Shown here: positions 33,323 to 41,239 of the stretch, piece by piece
How the letters are laid out: every line of letters starts with the position of its first letter
Numbering within the stretch: the first letter of the stretch is position 1
From: Kitasatospora sp. NBC_00374
GTDB taxonomy: Bacteria > Actinomycetota > Actinomycetes > Streptomycetales > Streptomycetaceae
Assembly: GCF_041434935.1 (NCBI RefSeq)
Contig: NZ_CP107964.1
Span: 4,588,001 to 4,652,000, forward strand
Length of the DNA stretch: 64,000 bases
Direction of reading: 5' to 3'
Position numbers and translations under genes: made by a program
Notes under the pieces: generated by a model
Told to the model about the DNA's origin: nothing
Seen by the model: the letters and a program-made list of their open reading frames with translations, nothing else
The model's database searches: none

Positions 33323-33985
33323 TCAGCCGGCCGCGGCCGGTCGGTAGAGGCGCAGGAAGGTCCGTACGCCGTGGGTGACGATCTCGGTGACCCGGGTCGG
33401 CGGCAGCGGGATCGCGCCGTAGAACGACGGCTGGGTCACGCTGATGAAGGTGAGCAGGTTGAAGTGGTCGGCGGCCTGGTGCGGGTCGTCCACGTCGAGC
33501 AGCCCGCGCTCGGCGAAGGAGGCGAAGCGCCGGGTCAGTTCGCGGTGCGTCTCGCGCGGGCCGGCCTCCTGCCAGGCCTCCAGGACGGCGGGCCGGATCC
33601 GGGGCGCCTCGGCCTCGATCGTGCGGACCAGCGCCCAGTGGTCGGCGAAGGCGGTCAGCGAGGCCACCCGGTCGAGCGCGAAGTCGACCAGGTCCTGCTC
33701 CAGGCCGACGATCTTGCGCAGGTGCCGGTCGGCGATCTCGACCTGGGCGGTCGTCACCTCGCTGGCCCCGGCCAGGATCACCTCCTGGAACAGCTGCTCC
33801 TTGTCGGTGAAGTGGTTGTAGATGGTCCGCTTGGAGACGCCGGCCTCGGCGGCGATCACATCCACACTGGTCCGGGTGAAGCCCTCCCGGCCGAAGACCG
33901 TCCGGGCCGCCCGGACGATGGCCTGGCGCTTCTCCGGCAGCCCCCGGCGCGCGGGTGCCTCCATCGGCTTGTTGTCGGCGGCCAT
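33323..33985 (-). CDS. TetR-family repressor
   Basis: A 220-aa TetR protein. The HTH is at about residues 20-60 (IVRAARTVFGREGFTRTSVDVIAAEAGVSKRTIYNHF in part). A C-terminal helical ligand domain follows. I chose the ATG at 33985, with GGAGAGG upstream; the in-frame ATG at 34018 would overlap the operator at 34018-34030. That operator matches sites before the exporter, acyltransferase and hydrolase genes at 1-4 kb. I infer it represses itself, the GNAT, the VOC gene and the left-arm genes until a pathway compound relieves it. Confidence 0.85.
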   Translation of the reverse strand: MAADNKPMEAPARRGLPEKRQAIVRAARTVFGREGFTRTSVDVIAAEAGVSKRTIYNHFTDKEQLFQEVILAGASEVTTAQVEIADRHLRKIVGLEQDLVDFALDRVASLTAFADHWALVRTIEAEAPRIRPAVLEAWQEAGPRETHRELTRRFASFAERGLLDVDDPHQAADHFNLLTFISVTQPSFYGAIPLPPTRVTEIVTHGVRTFLRLYRPAAAG

Positions 33986-34017
33986 CCTGTCCCTCTCCAC
34001 GATCCCGACGGGTTGCA

Positions 34018-34030
34018 CTGCATCGTGTAG
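34018..34030. promoter_or_regulatory. Predicted TetR autoregulatory operator
   Basis: CTGCATCGTGTAG (reverse CTACACGATGCAG) lies 33 bp before the chosen TetR start and about 90 bp before the divergent VOC gene. It matches the operators at 990, 3716 and 3742. Confidence 0.65.
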
Positions 34031-34121
34031 TTTACTTCACACTTGACTTAAAGCCGAGTGGAAGTTCTACCGTCGGTCAGGAAGCTCGGACGATCGGTTC
34101 AACCGAAAGGGAAGAGGCATC

Positions 34122-34502
34122 ATGGCCATCCAGCTGAACCACACCATCGTGCTGGCGCACGACCCCCGCGCGACGGCGGAGCTCCTGACCGGCGTCTTCG
34201 GACTCCCCGAGCCGCGGCCCTACGGGCCCTTCCTGGTCGTGCAGATGAGCAACGAGGTCTCCCTCGACGTGCTCCACCAGGACGGCGAGTTCACCGCGCA
34301 GCACTACGCCTTCCTGGTCTCCGAGGAGGAGTTCGACGAGATCTTCGCCAGGGTCCAGGAGCGCGGACTGCCCATCTTCGCCGACCCCTTCTACCGGGAG
34401 CCCGGCCGGATCAACCACTGGCACGGTGGCCGCGGCGTCTACTTCCGGGATCCGAGCGGCCACAGCCTGGAGGTGCTGACCAGGCCGTACGAGATCGGTT
34501 GA
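34122..34502 (+). CDS. VOC / glyoxalase-fold protein
   Basis: A 126-aa single-module vicinal-oxygen-chelate protein. It starts with LNHTIVLAHDPRATAELLTGVFGLP and ends with VYFRDPSGHSLEVLTRPY, where His and Glu could bind metal. AAGGGAAGAGG precedes the ATG. It is divergent from TetR and shares its operator region. VOC proteins in clusters act as dioxygenases, isomerases or drug-binding resistance proteins. Resistance by sequestration is plausible given repressor control. Confidence 0.75.
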   Translation: MAIQLNHTIVLAHDPRATAELLTGVFGLPEPRPYGPFLVVQMSNEVSLDVLHQDGEFTAQHYAFLVSEEEFDEIFARVQERGLPIFADPFYREPGRINHWHGGRGVYFRDPSGHSLEVLTRPYEIG

Positions 34503-34602
34503 GCCAGACCCTAGGGCCCGGCCGCCCCGCGGTGCCCGCCGACCTGACACACCGTCCGGCGGTGCGGCGCGGTGGGACCGCCCGGCGGCTAGCGTCGACG
34601 GC

Positions 34603-35955
34603 ATGATCGGGATATCGGGGCCGGTGTTCCGGCCGGGTGACGAGGGTTACGACGCCGAGCGGCGGGGCTACAACCTCGCGCTGGACCACCGCCCCGCGCT
34701 GGTGGTCGGGGCGGTGGACGCCGCGGACGTGGCCGCCGCCGTCCGCCACGCGGCCGAGGCCGGCCTGGGCGTCGCCGTCCAGGCCACCGGCCACGGCGTC
34801 TCGGTGCCGACCGACGGGCAGCTGGTCGTCAGCACCGCCCGGATGGACGGCGTCCGGGTCGACCCGGTGGCCCGCACCGCGCAGGTCGGGGCCGGCGCCC
34901 GCTGGCACCAGGTGATCGCCGCGGCCGCCCCGCACGGACTGGCCCCGCTCAGCGGATCCAACCCGGACGTCGGCGCCGTCGGCTACACCCTGGGCGGGGG
35001 CATCGGCCTGCTCGGCCGCCGGTACGGCTACGCGGCCGACCACGTCCGCCGGTTCGAGCTGGTCACCGCCGACGGCCGGCTGCTGGAGGTCACCGCCGAG
35101 AGCGAGCCGGAGCTGTTCTGGGCGCTGCGCGGCGGCAAGGACAACTTCGGCGTGGTGGTCTCGATGGAGATCGACCTGGTGCCGGTGGAGCGGCTGTTCG
35201 GCGGCGGGCTGTACTTCCCCGGCGAGTCGGCGGCGCAGGTGCTGCACGGCTGGGCGGCGTGGACCAGGACCGTCCCCGAGGAGATGTCCTCCTCGATCCA
35301 GCTGATCCACTACCCCGACCTGCCCGTGCTGCCCGAACCGCTGCGGGGCCGCTTCGTGGCGCATGTGCGGATCGCCTGGTGCGGCGGGCGCGCCGAGGGT
35401 GAGCGCCTGGTCGCGCCGCTGCGCGAGCTCGGCCCGGCCCTGGTCGACAGCCTGCGCGAGCTGCCGTACCCGGAGTGCGGCTCGATCCACCACGAGCCGC
35501 CGATGCCGGTGGCGGCCTACGACCGCAACACCGCCCTGCGGGAGCTGGACGCCGCGGCCGTCGACACCCTGCTCACGCTGGCGGGCCCGGAGGCCGGGGC
35601 GCCGGTCATCCTGGAGATCCGGCACCACGGCGGCGCGTACGCCCGCACCCCCCGGGTGCCGAACGCGGCCGGCGGCCGGGACGCGGCCTACATGCTGTTC
35701 TCCACCTACCTGGTGGAGCCGGGGCGGCTGGAGGAGATCCGGCGGGTGCACGGACTGCTGCACGACAGGCTCGCGCCCTGGGGCACCGGCGGCTCCTTCG
35801 TGAACTTCCTCGGCATCGACGACACCGGCGCCGACCGGGTCCGGGCCTGCTACGCCCCCGGGGACTACCGTCGGCTGGCCGCACTGAAGGCCGAGCGCGA
35901 CCCCGGAAACCTGTTCCGGGTGAACTACAACATCCCCCCGTCCGAGCTGCGCTGA
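34603..35955 (+). CDS. BBE-like FAD-linked oxidase
   Basis: A 450-aa oxidase of the PCMH/berberine-bridge type. The FAD-binding domain has the linking His in VQATGHGVSVP and the GYTLGGGIGLLGRRYG segment. The second covalent-link Cys of BBE proteins is absent (Leu/Gly here), so a single covalent link is expected. The C-terminal BBE motif is NLFRVNYNIPP. Family members oxidise alcohols, amines or C-C bonds in natural products. A late oxidation, for example aldehyde, catechol or N-N chemistry, is possible. It follows the VOC gene by 100 bp and ends the cluster. Confidence 0.8.
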   Translation: MIGISGPVFRPGDEGYDAERRGYNLALDHRPALVVGAVDAADVAAAVRHAAEAGLGVAVQATGHGVSVPTDGQLVVSTARMDGVRVDPVARTAQVGAGARWHQVIAAAAPHGLAPLSGSNPDVGAVGYTLGGGIGLLGRRYGYAADHVRRFELVTADGRLLEVTAESEPELFWALRGGKDNFGVVVSMEIDLVPVERLFGGGLYFPGESAAQVLHGWAAWTRTVPEEMSSSIQLIHYPDLPVLPEPLRGRFVAHVRIAWCGGRAEGERLVAPLRELGPALVDSLRELPYPECGSIHHEPPMPVAAYDRNTALRELDAAAVDTLLTLAGPEAGAPVILEIRHHGGAYARTPRVPNAAGGRDAAYMLFSTYLVEPGRLEEIRRVHGLLHDRLAPWGTGGSFVNFLGIDDTGADRVRACYAPGDYRRLAALKAERDPGNLFRVNYNIPPSELR

Positions 35956-35985
35956 TCAGCCGTCCGACCGTGCCGTCGGACCCCC

Positions 35986-36020
35986 GGCCGCCCCCGTCCG
36001 AGCTGCGGACGGGGGCGGCC
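35986..36020 (+). terminator. 15-bp-stem terminator at the right cluster edge
   Basis: A perfect 15-bp stem (35986-36000 with 36006-36020, 5-nt loop) follows the oxidase gene. It marks the boundary with unrelated T7SS-like genes. Confidence 0.85.
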
Positions 36021-36095
36021 GTTGTCGTCGCTCGGTGCTTGGCTAGCATCTGACGGATCATCCGGCAGTACTACTTATTCCACGGGGGAACGGCT

Positions 36096-36452
36096 GTGAG
36101 CTTCGCGGGCGAGCTGTGGGACGACGTCAAGGACCTCGGCGGCGCGGCCCTGGAAGTCGGCAAGGACATCGTCATGGCGCCGGCCGAGATCGCGCACTGG
36201 GCGCTGAGCAAGATGTTCGGCGACGCCGACGCCGAGCTGAAGAAGATCGCCGCCGAGCTGGAGGCGCTCGGCAAGGAGGTCGACCAGCTGGGGCAGGAGG
36301 TCAACTCCGCCCTCGGCAAGCTCACCTGGCACGGTGCGGCGGCCGACGCCTTCGTCCAGCACGCGCAGGGCCGGGTCCGGGAGCTGTCGGCGGTGGCCGA
36401 CGAGCTGGACGGCCTGGGCAAGTCGATCGAACGACTGGCCGACATCTACTGA
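36096..36452 (+). CDS. WXG100-like protein
   Basis: A 118-aa helical protein with the hairpin motif LTWHGAAADAF (WxG at about residues 76-78), flanked by long amphipathic helices. This is the ESAT-6/WXG100 pattern of type VII secretion substrates and chaperones. The GTG start follows an A/T-rich stretch with GGGGGAAC. It lies 92 bp before a gene for a T7SS-style hydrolase, so the two probably form a secreted pair or partner. No EccC or other ESX apparatus gene is in the window. Confidence 0.7.
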   Translation: MSFAGELWDDVKDLGGAALEVGKDIVMAPAEIAHWALSKMFGDADAELKKIAAELEALGKEVDQLGQEVNSALGKLTWHGAAADAFVQHAQGRVRELSAVADELDGLGKSIERLADIY

Positions 36453-36544
36453 TCCCGGCGCACCGAGCGCCGTCTTCTTCCTTCACAGACACGCACAGTC
36501 TCCGACCAGCGCAGTCTCCGACCGGTACAGGGGGTACCTGCCGT

Positions 36545-37606
36545 ATGGGCACCGAGCAGTTCATGGTCCAGATCCACGAGCTCGCCAAGATCCAGCAGGA
36601 CTGGCAGAAGCTGCAGCAGCGGATGACCGAGCTGAACGGCAAGCTCGGGCACATCAAGGCGACCATCGCCAAGGCCGCCGCCACCGACCTGGCGGCGAGC
36701 CAGTTCGCCGGCATCCCGGGCTTCGCCATGGTGACGGGCCAGCTGATGAGGGACGTCGGCGACATCAAGGCCCGGGCCGAGCATCTTCAGGCGACCAAGG
36801 AGAAGCTCACCAAGGAGCTGGCCGAGGACATCCAGAAGATCAAGTCCGTCATGGGCGAGTACCAGGACATCGAGCACAAGATCGAGGAAGAGCTCAAGAA
36901 GAAGCTCAAGGGCGACCACGGGCAGCCCAAGTCCCCGGGCGGCGGCGGTGGGCCGAAGACCGGTATCGACGGCGCCGGCGGCTCCAAGGGCGGTGGCGGT
37001 GGCCACCAGCAGCAGCCCAAGTCCCCCCGGGGCGGGGGCGGGGGCGGCGGTGGTGCCCGGGAGGACTACCCGCAGGGCACCGGCACCGGCGACTGGAAGA
37101 CCACCGGCAACTGGGACGCCTGGTCCCCCGGAAAGCACCACACCACCACCGGCGCCGGGGTGAAGGCCGAGCCCAAGACCGAGGGCCTGTCCAAGGAGCG
37201 CAAGGACGCCGTCGACCGGGCCCTGGAGCGCATCAACCACCGGATCGGCTACAGCCAGTCCGCGTTCACCAACGGCTACCGCGACGACTGCTCCGGCTTC
37301 GTGTCCGCGGCCTGGGGCCTGCCCGGGCCGGGCCTGAACACCTGGGGCCTGATGAAGGAGAACGTGGCGCACCGGATCGGCAAGGACGACCTCCAGCCCG
37401 GGGACGCGCTGATCGCCGGCGGCCACACCGTCCTGTTCGGCGGCTGGGCGGACGCGGCGCACACCCGCTACATCGGGCTGGAGGACAACGGCTCGCAGGG
37501 CACCGTCTCCCAGGTCATCCCGTACCCGTACTTCCCGGGCAGCGCCGGCTCGGAGGCCCGTGACGGCTCCCCGTACCTGCCGTTCCGCCGCAACGGGATG
37601 GAGTGA
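36545..37606 (+). CDS. T7SS-type effector-like NlpC/P60-fold protein
   Basis: A 353-aa protein in three parts. An N-terminal helical/coiled-coil region spans about 1-125. A Gly/Lys/Pro/Gln-rich low-complexity linker follows at about 126-215. The C-terminal domain has a catalytic-type Cys in YRDDCSGFVSAAW and His in AGGHTVLFGGW, with an aspartate-like polar residue further on. These are the landmarks of NlpC/P60-CHAP peptidases that cut peptidoglycan stems. The paired WXG100 gene suggests export by type VII secretion. It lacks a signal peptide, consistent with that route. It may be an antibacterial toxin or a cell-wall enzyme. Confidence 0.7.
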   Translation: MGTEQFMVQIHELAKIQQDWQKLQQRMTELNGKLGHIKATIAKAAATDLAASQFAGIPGFAMVTGQLMRDVGDIKARAEHLQATKEKLTKELAEDIQKIKSVMGEYQDIEHKIEEELKKKLKGDHGQPKSPGGGGGPKTGIDGAGGSKGGGGGHQQQPKSPRGGGGGGGGAREDYPQGTGTGDWKTTGNWDAWSPGKHHTTTGAGVKAEPKTEGLSKERKDAVDRALERINHRIGYSQSAFTNGYRDDCSGFVSAAWGLPGPGLNTWGLMKENVAHRIGKDDLQPGDALIAGGHTVLFGGWADAAHTRYIGLEDNGSQGTVSQVIPYPYFPGSAGSEARDGSPYLPFRRNGME

Positions 37607-37695
37607 CGGGATGTAGTGACGGGCTGCGGTGACGACCCGGGGTGACGGCCTGGGGTGACGACCCGGGGTGGCCGGGTCCCGCCCGGCGCCGGGCG

Positions 37696-38367
37696 TCACT
37701 TGTGGGCGGGCGTCCACTTCATCCCGAGCCGGTAGGCCCGGGAGATCACGTCCTGGACGCCCGCCCCGTCTTCGGGCGTGAACCAGCGGACCTCGCGGTT
37801 GACGACCAGCTCGCCCTGCTGCCGGCGGAGCAGCGCGATGGCGCAGGCGTGCGCCCGGGGCGGGCAGTCGTCCAGCCGCACCTCGAACCGGTCGCCCCGG
37901 TCGGAGGAGAGGGTCACCACGGCGTCCAGCCCGCGGAAGTCGCCCGCCCCCTCGTAGATGTAGACGAACAGCAGCAGCGTGGCGAACTCGCCCTGGTGGT
38001 CCAGGTTGATCGTCATGTTCTCGCCGGCCGCGCGGGCGCCCGTCCGGTCGTCCGCGTCCAGCTCCACGTAGGGGAACCGGTGGGCGGCGCCGAAGGAGTT
38101 GCCGAGGGCCTGCACCGCGGTCCGGCGCCCGTCGGCGAACGTGATCATGCACCCGAGGTCGAGGTCGATGTCCTTCGCGGAGCCGGCCAGCAGGCCGGCC
38201 CGGACGGTCGCGAACAGCCCCTTCGCCGCCTTGACCCGGGCCTGGGCGGCCGCCTGTGGCGAGTTCCAGTTCAGATTGACCCGGATCAGTCCGGAGGTCA
38301 CCCCGCGCCTGGTGAGCGAGACGGCGGGCGCGGTCTTGGTCAGTACGACACGGCTTGGCTGAGGCAT
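37696..38367 (-). CDS. TerD-domain protein
   Basis: A 223-aa protein with TerD-type calcium-binding signatures: an N-terminal VNLNWN, an internal DIDLDLGCMITFADG, and VVTLSSDRGDRFEVRLDD. TerD proteins are found in tellurite and stress operons of Streptomyces and may bind Ca2+ at the cytoplasmic face. It is monocistronic here and convergent with the effector gene. Confidence 0.7.
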   Translation of the reverse strand: MPQPSRVVLTKTAPAVSLTRRGVTSGLIRVNLNWNSPQAAAQARVKAAKGLFATVRAGLLAGSAKDIDLDLGCMITFADGRRTAVQALGNSFGAAHRFPYVELDADDRTGARAAGENMTINLDHQGEFATLLLFVYIYEGAGDFRGLDAVVTLSSDRGDRFEVRLDDCPPRAHACAIALLRRQQGELVVNREVRWFTPEDGAGVQDVISRAYRLGMKWTPAHK

Positions 38368-38523
38368 CGGGGGTCTGCCTTCCGGTGGTGTCCGACAGGG
38401 CCCCGGAGCCGGCGGAGCGCGCGGCGCGCGACTCGGACGGACGCCCTCCGGGAGCCGAGAACATACGCCGGTCGCCGGTGCCCCTCGGCACGGTTGGCCG
38501 ATTCGTGACGCTGTGACGCCCCG

Positions 38524-38850
38524 TCAGGCGCCGGGCTCCGCCGGGGGAGTCGCGGTCGAGCCGTCCGAGGCCGCGCCCGAGGCGCCGTCCGTGCCGTCGC
38601 CCGCGAGGTCCTCCGGCGTACCGTCCGCCCGGCGTCGCCGCCACCAGGCGCCGAGCGCCGCCACCCCGACCGGGATCGCGATCGCGGCCTTGACCACGCC
38701 GTGCGCGGCCAGCCAGCCGAAGCCCCAGTGCCAGCCGAACCGTCCGCTCAGCCACACCAGCAGGCCGGCCACTCCGACCGTCAGTACCGCGGCCAGCGCG
38801 ATGCTAGCCACCCTCTGCCCCCGGGACGGGTCCACACCCCCTGCACTCAT
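38524..38850 (-). CDS. Small membrane protein of unknown function
   Basis: A 108-aa protein with two predicted transmembrane helices (IALAAVLTVGVAGLLVWLSG and VVKAAIAIPVGVAALGAWW), a basic RRRRADG stretch and an acidic, Ser/Thr/Pro-rich tail. It is likely a conserved actinobacterial membrane protein. No function can be inferred. Confidence 0.6.
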   Translation of the reverse strand: MSAGGVDPSRGQRVASIALAAVLTVGVAGLLVWLSGRFGWHWGFGWLAAHGVVKAAIAIPVGVAALGAWWRRRRADGTPEDLAGDGTDGASGAASDGSTATPPAEPGA

Positions 38851-38963
38851 GGTCGGCAGCCTACGGCGTCGGCCCGATCGACGGATGTCCGGCCCGGGCG
38901 GCGCGGGCGGCCCGGGCCCGGTCGCGGGCAGGGCCGATCGGATGAGAGGAGGAGTAAAAGATC

Positions 38964-38990
38964 GATTAATGTCACATGATGTGATTAATC
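38964..38990. promoter_or_regulatory. AT-rich quasi-palindrome
   Basis: A 27-bp inverted repeat: GATTAA(TG)TCACAT-G-ATGTGATTAATC with a 2-nt bulge in the left arm. Its A/T richness stands out in this genome. It lies 110 bp upstream of the small membrane protein start and in the 232-bp gap before the Uma2 gene. It may be an operator. Apart from this site I see no gene in the gap. Confidence 0.4.
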
Positions 38991-39082
38991 TTCACCCCCT
39001 GTGGTCGACAGTGGGTGAAGGTGGCGACACCGCCCCGGCCCGTCCGGTCCCGTCTCCCAGGGGGCCGGCCGGACCGGGGCGG

Positions 39083-39628
39083 TCAGTACGGCAGCAGCCC
39101 GCTCGTGACCAGGTCGAAGCCGAACGGCTCGGGGATGTGCAGATGCTCGCCGAAGTCGACGTCCTCGCGGCGGTGGTACCTCGTCCCGTCGGGTCGGCTG
39201 AACAGCGTGACGGTCTTCTGTCCGGCGTCGATCAGCAGATACAGCGGGATCCCCATGAGCGGGTAGTCCCTGACCTTCCCGACCCAGTCGTTCTCCGGGT
39301 TGGACGGGGAGACCAGCTCGACCGCGACGGCGGCGGCCTCGGCGGGGACCTGGTTGTCGGTCGTCTCCAGGGCCTCGTCGGGAAGGTAGGTCAGGTCGGG
39401 GTTGCGGCTCTTGCCGACGTTGGGGGAGACGAGGTCGGTGTTCTCGCTGGGCAGCAGCCCCGCCGGGGCGTGAGCGTCGAACTGGCGGCGCACCATCAGC
39501 AGGTTCCGCTGGTGGATACCCGAGGGGCTGACCATCATGACGATGGTGTCGCCCGAGATCTCGACCTTGAACCCGTCGGGCAGGCTCCGGCGGGCCTCCT
39601 CGAGCAGTGCGAAGTGTTCCGGATTCAC
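39083..39628 (-). CDS. Uma2-family endonuclease-like protein
   Basis: A 181-aa protein of the Uma2/DUF820 family, a PD-(D/E)XK-like nuclease fold very common in actinobacteria. Visible pieces are the N-terminal MVSPSGIHQRNLL, the acidic PDLTYLPDEAL, AVAVELVSPSNPENDWVGKV (Glu plus Lys) and YLLIDAG. The GTG at 39628 has CAGGAGG upstream. The biological role of the family is unsettled. Confidence 0.75.
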   Translation of the reverse strand: MNPEHFALLEEARRSLPDGFKVEISGDTIVMMVSPSGIHQRNLLMVRRQFDAHAPAGLLPSENTDLVSPNVGKSRNPDLTYLPDEALETTDNQVPAEAAAVAVELVSPSNPENDWVGKVRDYPLMGIPLYLLIDAGQKTVTLFSRPDGTRYHRREDVDFGEHLHIPEPFGFDLVTSGLLPY

Positions 39629-39700
39629 GTGCGGGGCCTCCTGAGGTGCGCCGATCGGCACCTCAAAGTATTGCGTCGCAGGGCATGCGGAGGCACGCAA

Positions 39701-39732
39701 AAGGCCCCACCGAGAAGTCTCGGTGGGGCCTT
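39701..39732 (-). terminator. Original tRNA-Phe terminator (displaced)
   Basis: A perfect hairpin (stem 39701-39715 with 39718-39732) followed on the minus strand by a T-run. It sits just beyond the tRNA-Phe 3' fragment and was probably the terminator of the tRNA before the island inserted. Confidence 0.65.
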
Positions 39733-39749
39733 CGTGCTGTTCAGCAGCT

Positions 39750-39793
39750 GTGGCCAGGGCCGGGGTCGAACCGGCGACCTTCCGCTCTTCAGG
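39750..39793. repeat. attachment-site repeat, tRNA-Phe 3' fragment (distal copy)
   Basis: 44 bp identical, apart from one mismatch (39787 C versus T), to 43461-43504, the 3' half of the intact tRNA-Phe gene. The match covers the T arm, variable loop and anticodon-arm side and then stops. This is the usual footprint left by site-specific integration into a tRNA 3' end. It bounds the 3.7-kb island. Confidence 0.85.
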
Positions 39794-39927
39794 TCAAGCC
39801 GGGGCGCCGGAACACCCTGATTTGGGCGCTTCCGCGGTCCGCAGAAGCGCGGCCTCGGACGTCATCGTGCACGGCGGTCGGCGTCAACTGTGGCGTCAAC
39901 CGGAGCCTCGGGATCAGCCTGTGCTCG

Positions 39928-41166
39928 TCAGTCGAGGGTGCGCAGTTGCCGGTTGATCTCGCGCAGGTCGAAGTGGGCCGGGTCGAAGTCGGCTGCCGTC
40001 TTGAGACCGAGCCAGCGAAGCAGGTCCTCGTGCGCCGGGTCGGCGGATTCCTGGAGGGTCCGCTTGAGGTCCTCGTACCCGCCCGGGCCGCCGCAGTCCT
40101 CAGGTGGGCAGGCTCCGGCGCCGTCCACGCAGGCGGGATAGTGGTGGCCGGCCTCGGCTGTCATCCGGCGTTCGACGGTGATCCGGTGCTCCCACGAGTC
40201 GCCGAAATCGTAGTCGTAATCGAGGCATCCATCCTCCTTGACCAGGCTGTCCAGGACAGCGGTGGTCTCGTCCACGAAGTCCAGTTCGGCGGAGCGGCGT
40301 CCGTACTGGACGCCGTTCGCGCTGAAGGCGTGCAGGTGACAGTTCCGCCAGCCCATGGCTGCCTGGATGACCTGGTGCAGCCTGTCGAGGCGGATGCCTG
40401 CCGGTACCTGGACGAGACGCCAGACCGAAGGCTGGTCCACGTCGGAGAGCTGGATGCGGAGTTCGTGGACCGGGTCACCAGGGCTCGGCTCCCCGCGAAG
40501 CCGGGCCATGGCTTGACGGCCGACCGAGCTGAGAGTGACGGACTTGCCAGTCTGCTGAGCGGCCCCGAGGCCCTTGAGCGCAGTGAGGAGGCGGTCCACG
40601 TCGCGGTCGTTGCTCTGGCGCAGGAGGCGAAGACGGTCCTCGGGAAGGTTGTCGAGGACGAAGAACCCGGACAGTGTGTCCCACACCGCAGCCCGCAGTT
40701 TCTGCTCCGGCACCGGAAGGTCGGTGGCGTAGAGGCTCGTCAGTACCGCCCGCAGCCCGGCCGGGTACTCCTCCGCGAGCATCGAGCCGAGCCATCCGGA
40801 GGGGAGCACCGCCTCGCCGATGCGCGGCAGGGCCCCGAACAGTGCGTCGAGGAGGCGCTCGGGGTCTTCCACCACGCGCGCGTTCTTCTTGACGGGCACC
40901 AGGCGCCCGCCGGCGACCCGAAGCAGCCGGGCCGCCTTGGCCCACTCCACCAGCAGGTTCAGGTGGTAGAGCTCCTGGGTGGACTTGGTCTTGAAGGTCC
41001 TGTCACCGATGGCCGGGTCGACGGTGTCGCCGGTCTCCAGGAGTGTGACCAGGGCCCGCCCATCCGCGAGGGCCACCTTCCCCGTCTGGGTGAGCTTGCG
41101 TCCCGCGCCGATCCAGCCGACGAGACCTCGGATCTGCTCGACGGTGCGTGGCTGCTCGGGATCCAT
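39928..41166 (-). CDS. pRiA4b ORF-3-like protein
   Basis: A 412-aa protein. The C-terminal ~170 residues match the plasmid pRiA4b ORF-3 domain found in plasmids and IS1096 passenger genes: VHELRIQLSDVDQPSVWRLV, the DYDYDFGDSWEHRI motif, and Cys-containing CPPEDCGGPGGYEDL. The N-terminal ~240 residues resemble the helical segment often joined to it. The family's biochemical role is unknown. Its presence here, next to a toxin-antitoxin pair between tRNA-derived repeats, supports mobile origin. Confidence 0.8.
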   Translation of the reverse strand: MDPEQPRTVEQIRGLVGWIGAGRKLTQTGKVALADGRALVTLLETGDTVDPAIGDRTFKTKSTQELYHLNLLVEWAKAARLLRVAGGRLVPVKKNARVVEDPERLLDALFGALPRIGEAVLPSGWLGSMLAEEYPAGLRAVLTSLYATDLPVPEQKLRAAVWDTLSGFFVLDNLPEDRLRLLRQSNDRDVDRLLTALKGLGAAQQTGKSVTLSSVGRQAMARLRGEPSPGDPVHELRIQLSDVDQPSVWRLVQVPAGIRLDRLHQVIQAAMGWRNCHLHAFSANGVQYGRRSAELDFVDETTAVLDSLVKEDGCLDYDYDFGDSWEHRITVERRMTAEAGHHYPACVDGAGACPPEDCGGPGGYEDLKRTLQESADPAHEDLLRWLGLKTAADFDPAHFDLREINRQLRTLD

Positions 41167-41239
41167 CAGCGCTTCCTGTCTGCTTCGGGCATGACCGATG
41201 CCATCATCGGTGGTCGGGGGTCCCGCTAGGGTCGCAGCG

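Noticed and set aside
37607..37695. Repeated GGTGACGACCCGGGGT units after the effector gene
   Set aside because: Only a few imperfect copies in a short gap; no consistent period or likely function.
39750..39793. Second tRNA-Phe gene
   Set aside because: Only the 3' part matches; the D arm and 5' acceptor strand are absent, so it is an attachment-site fragment.
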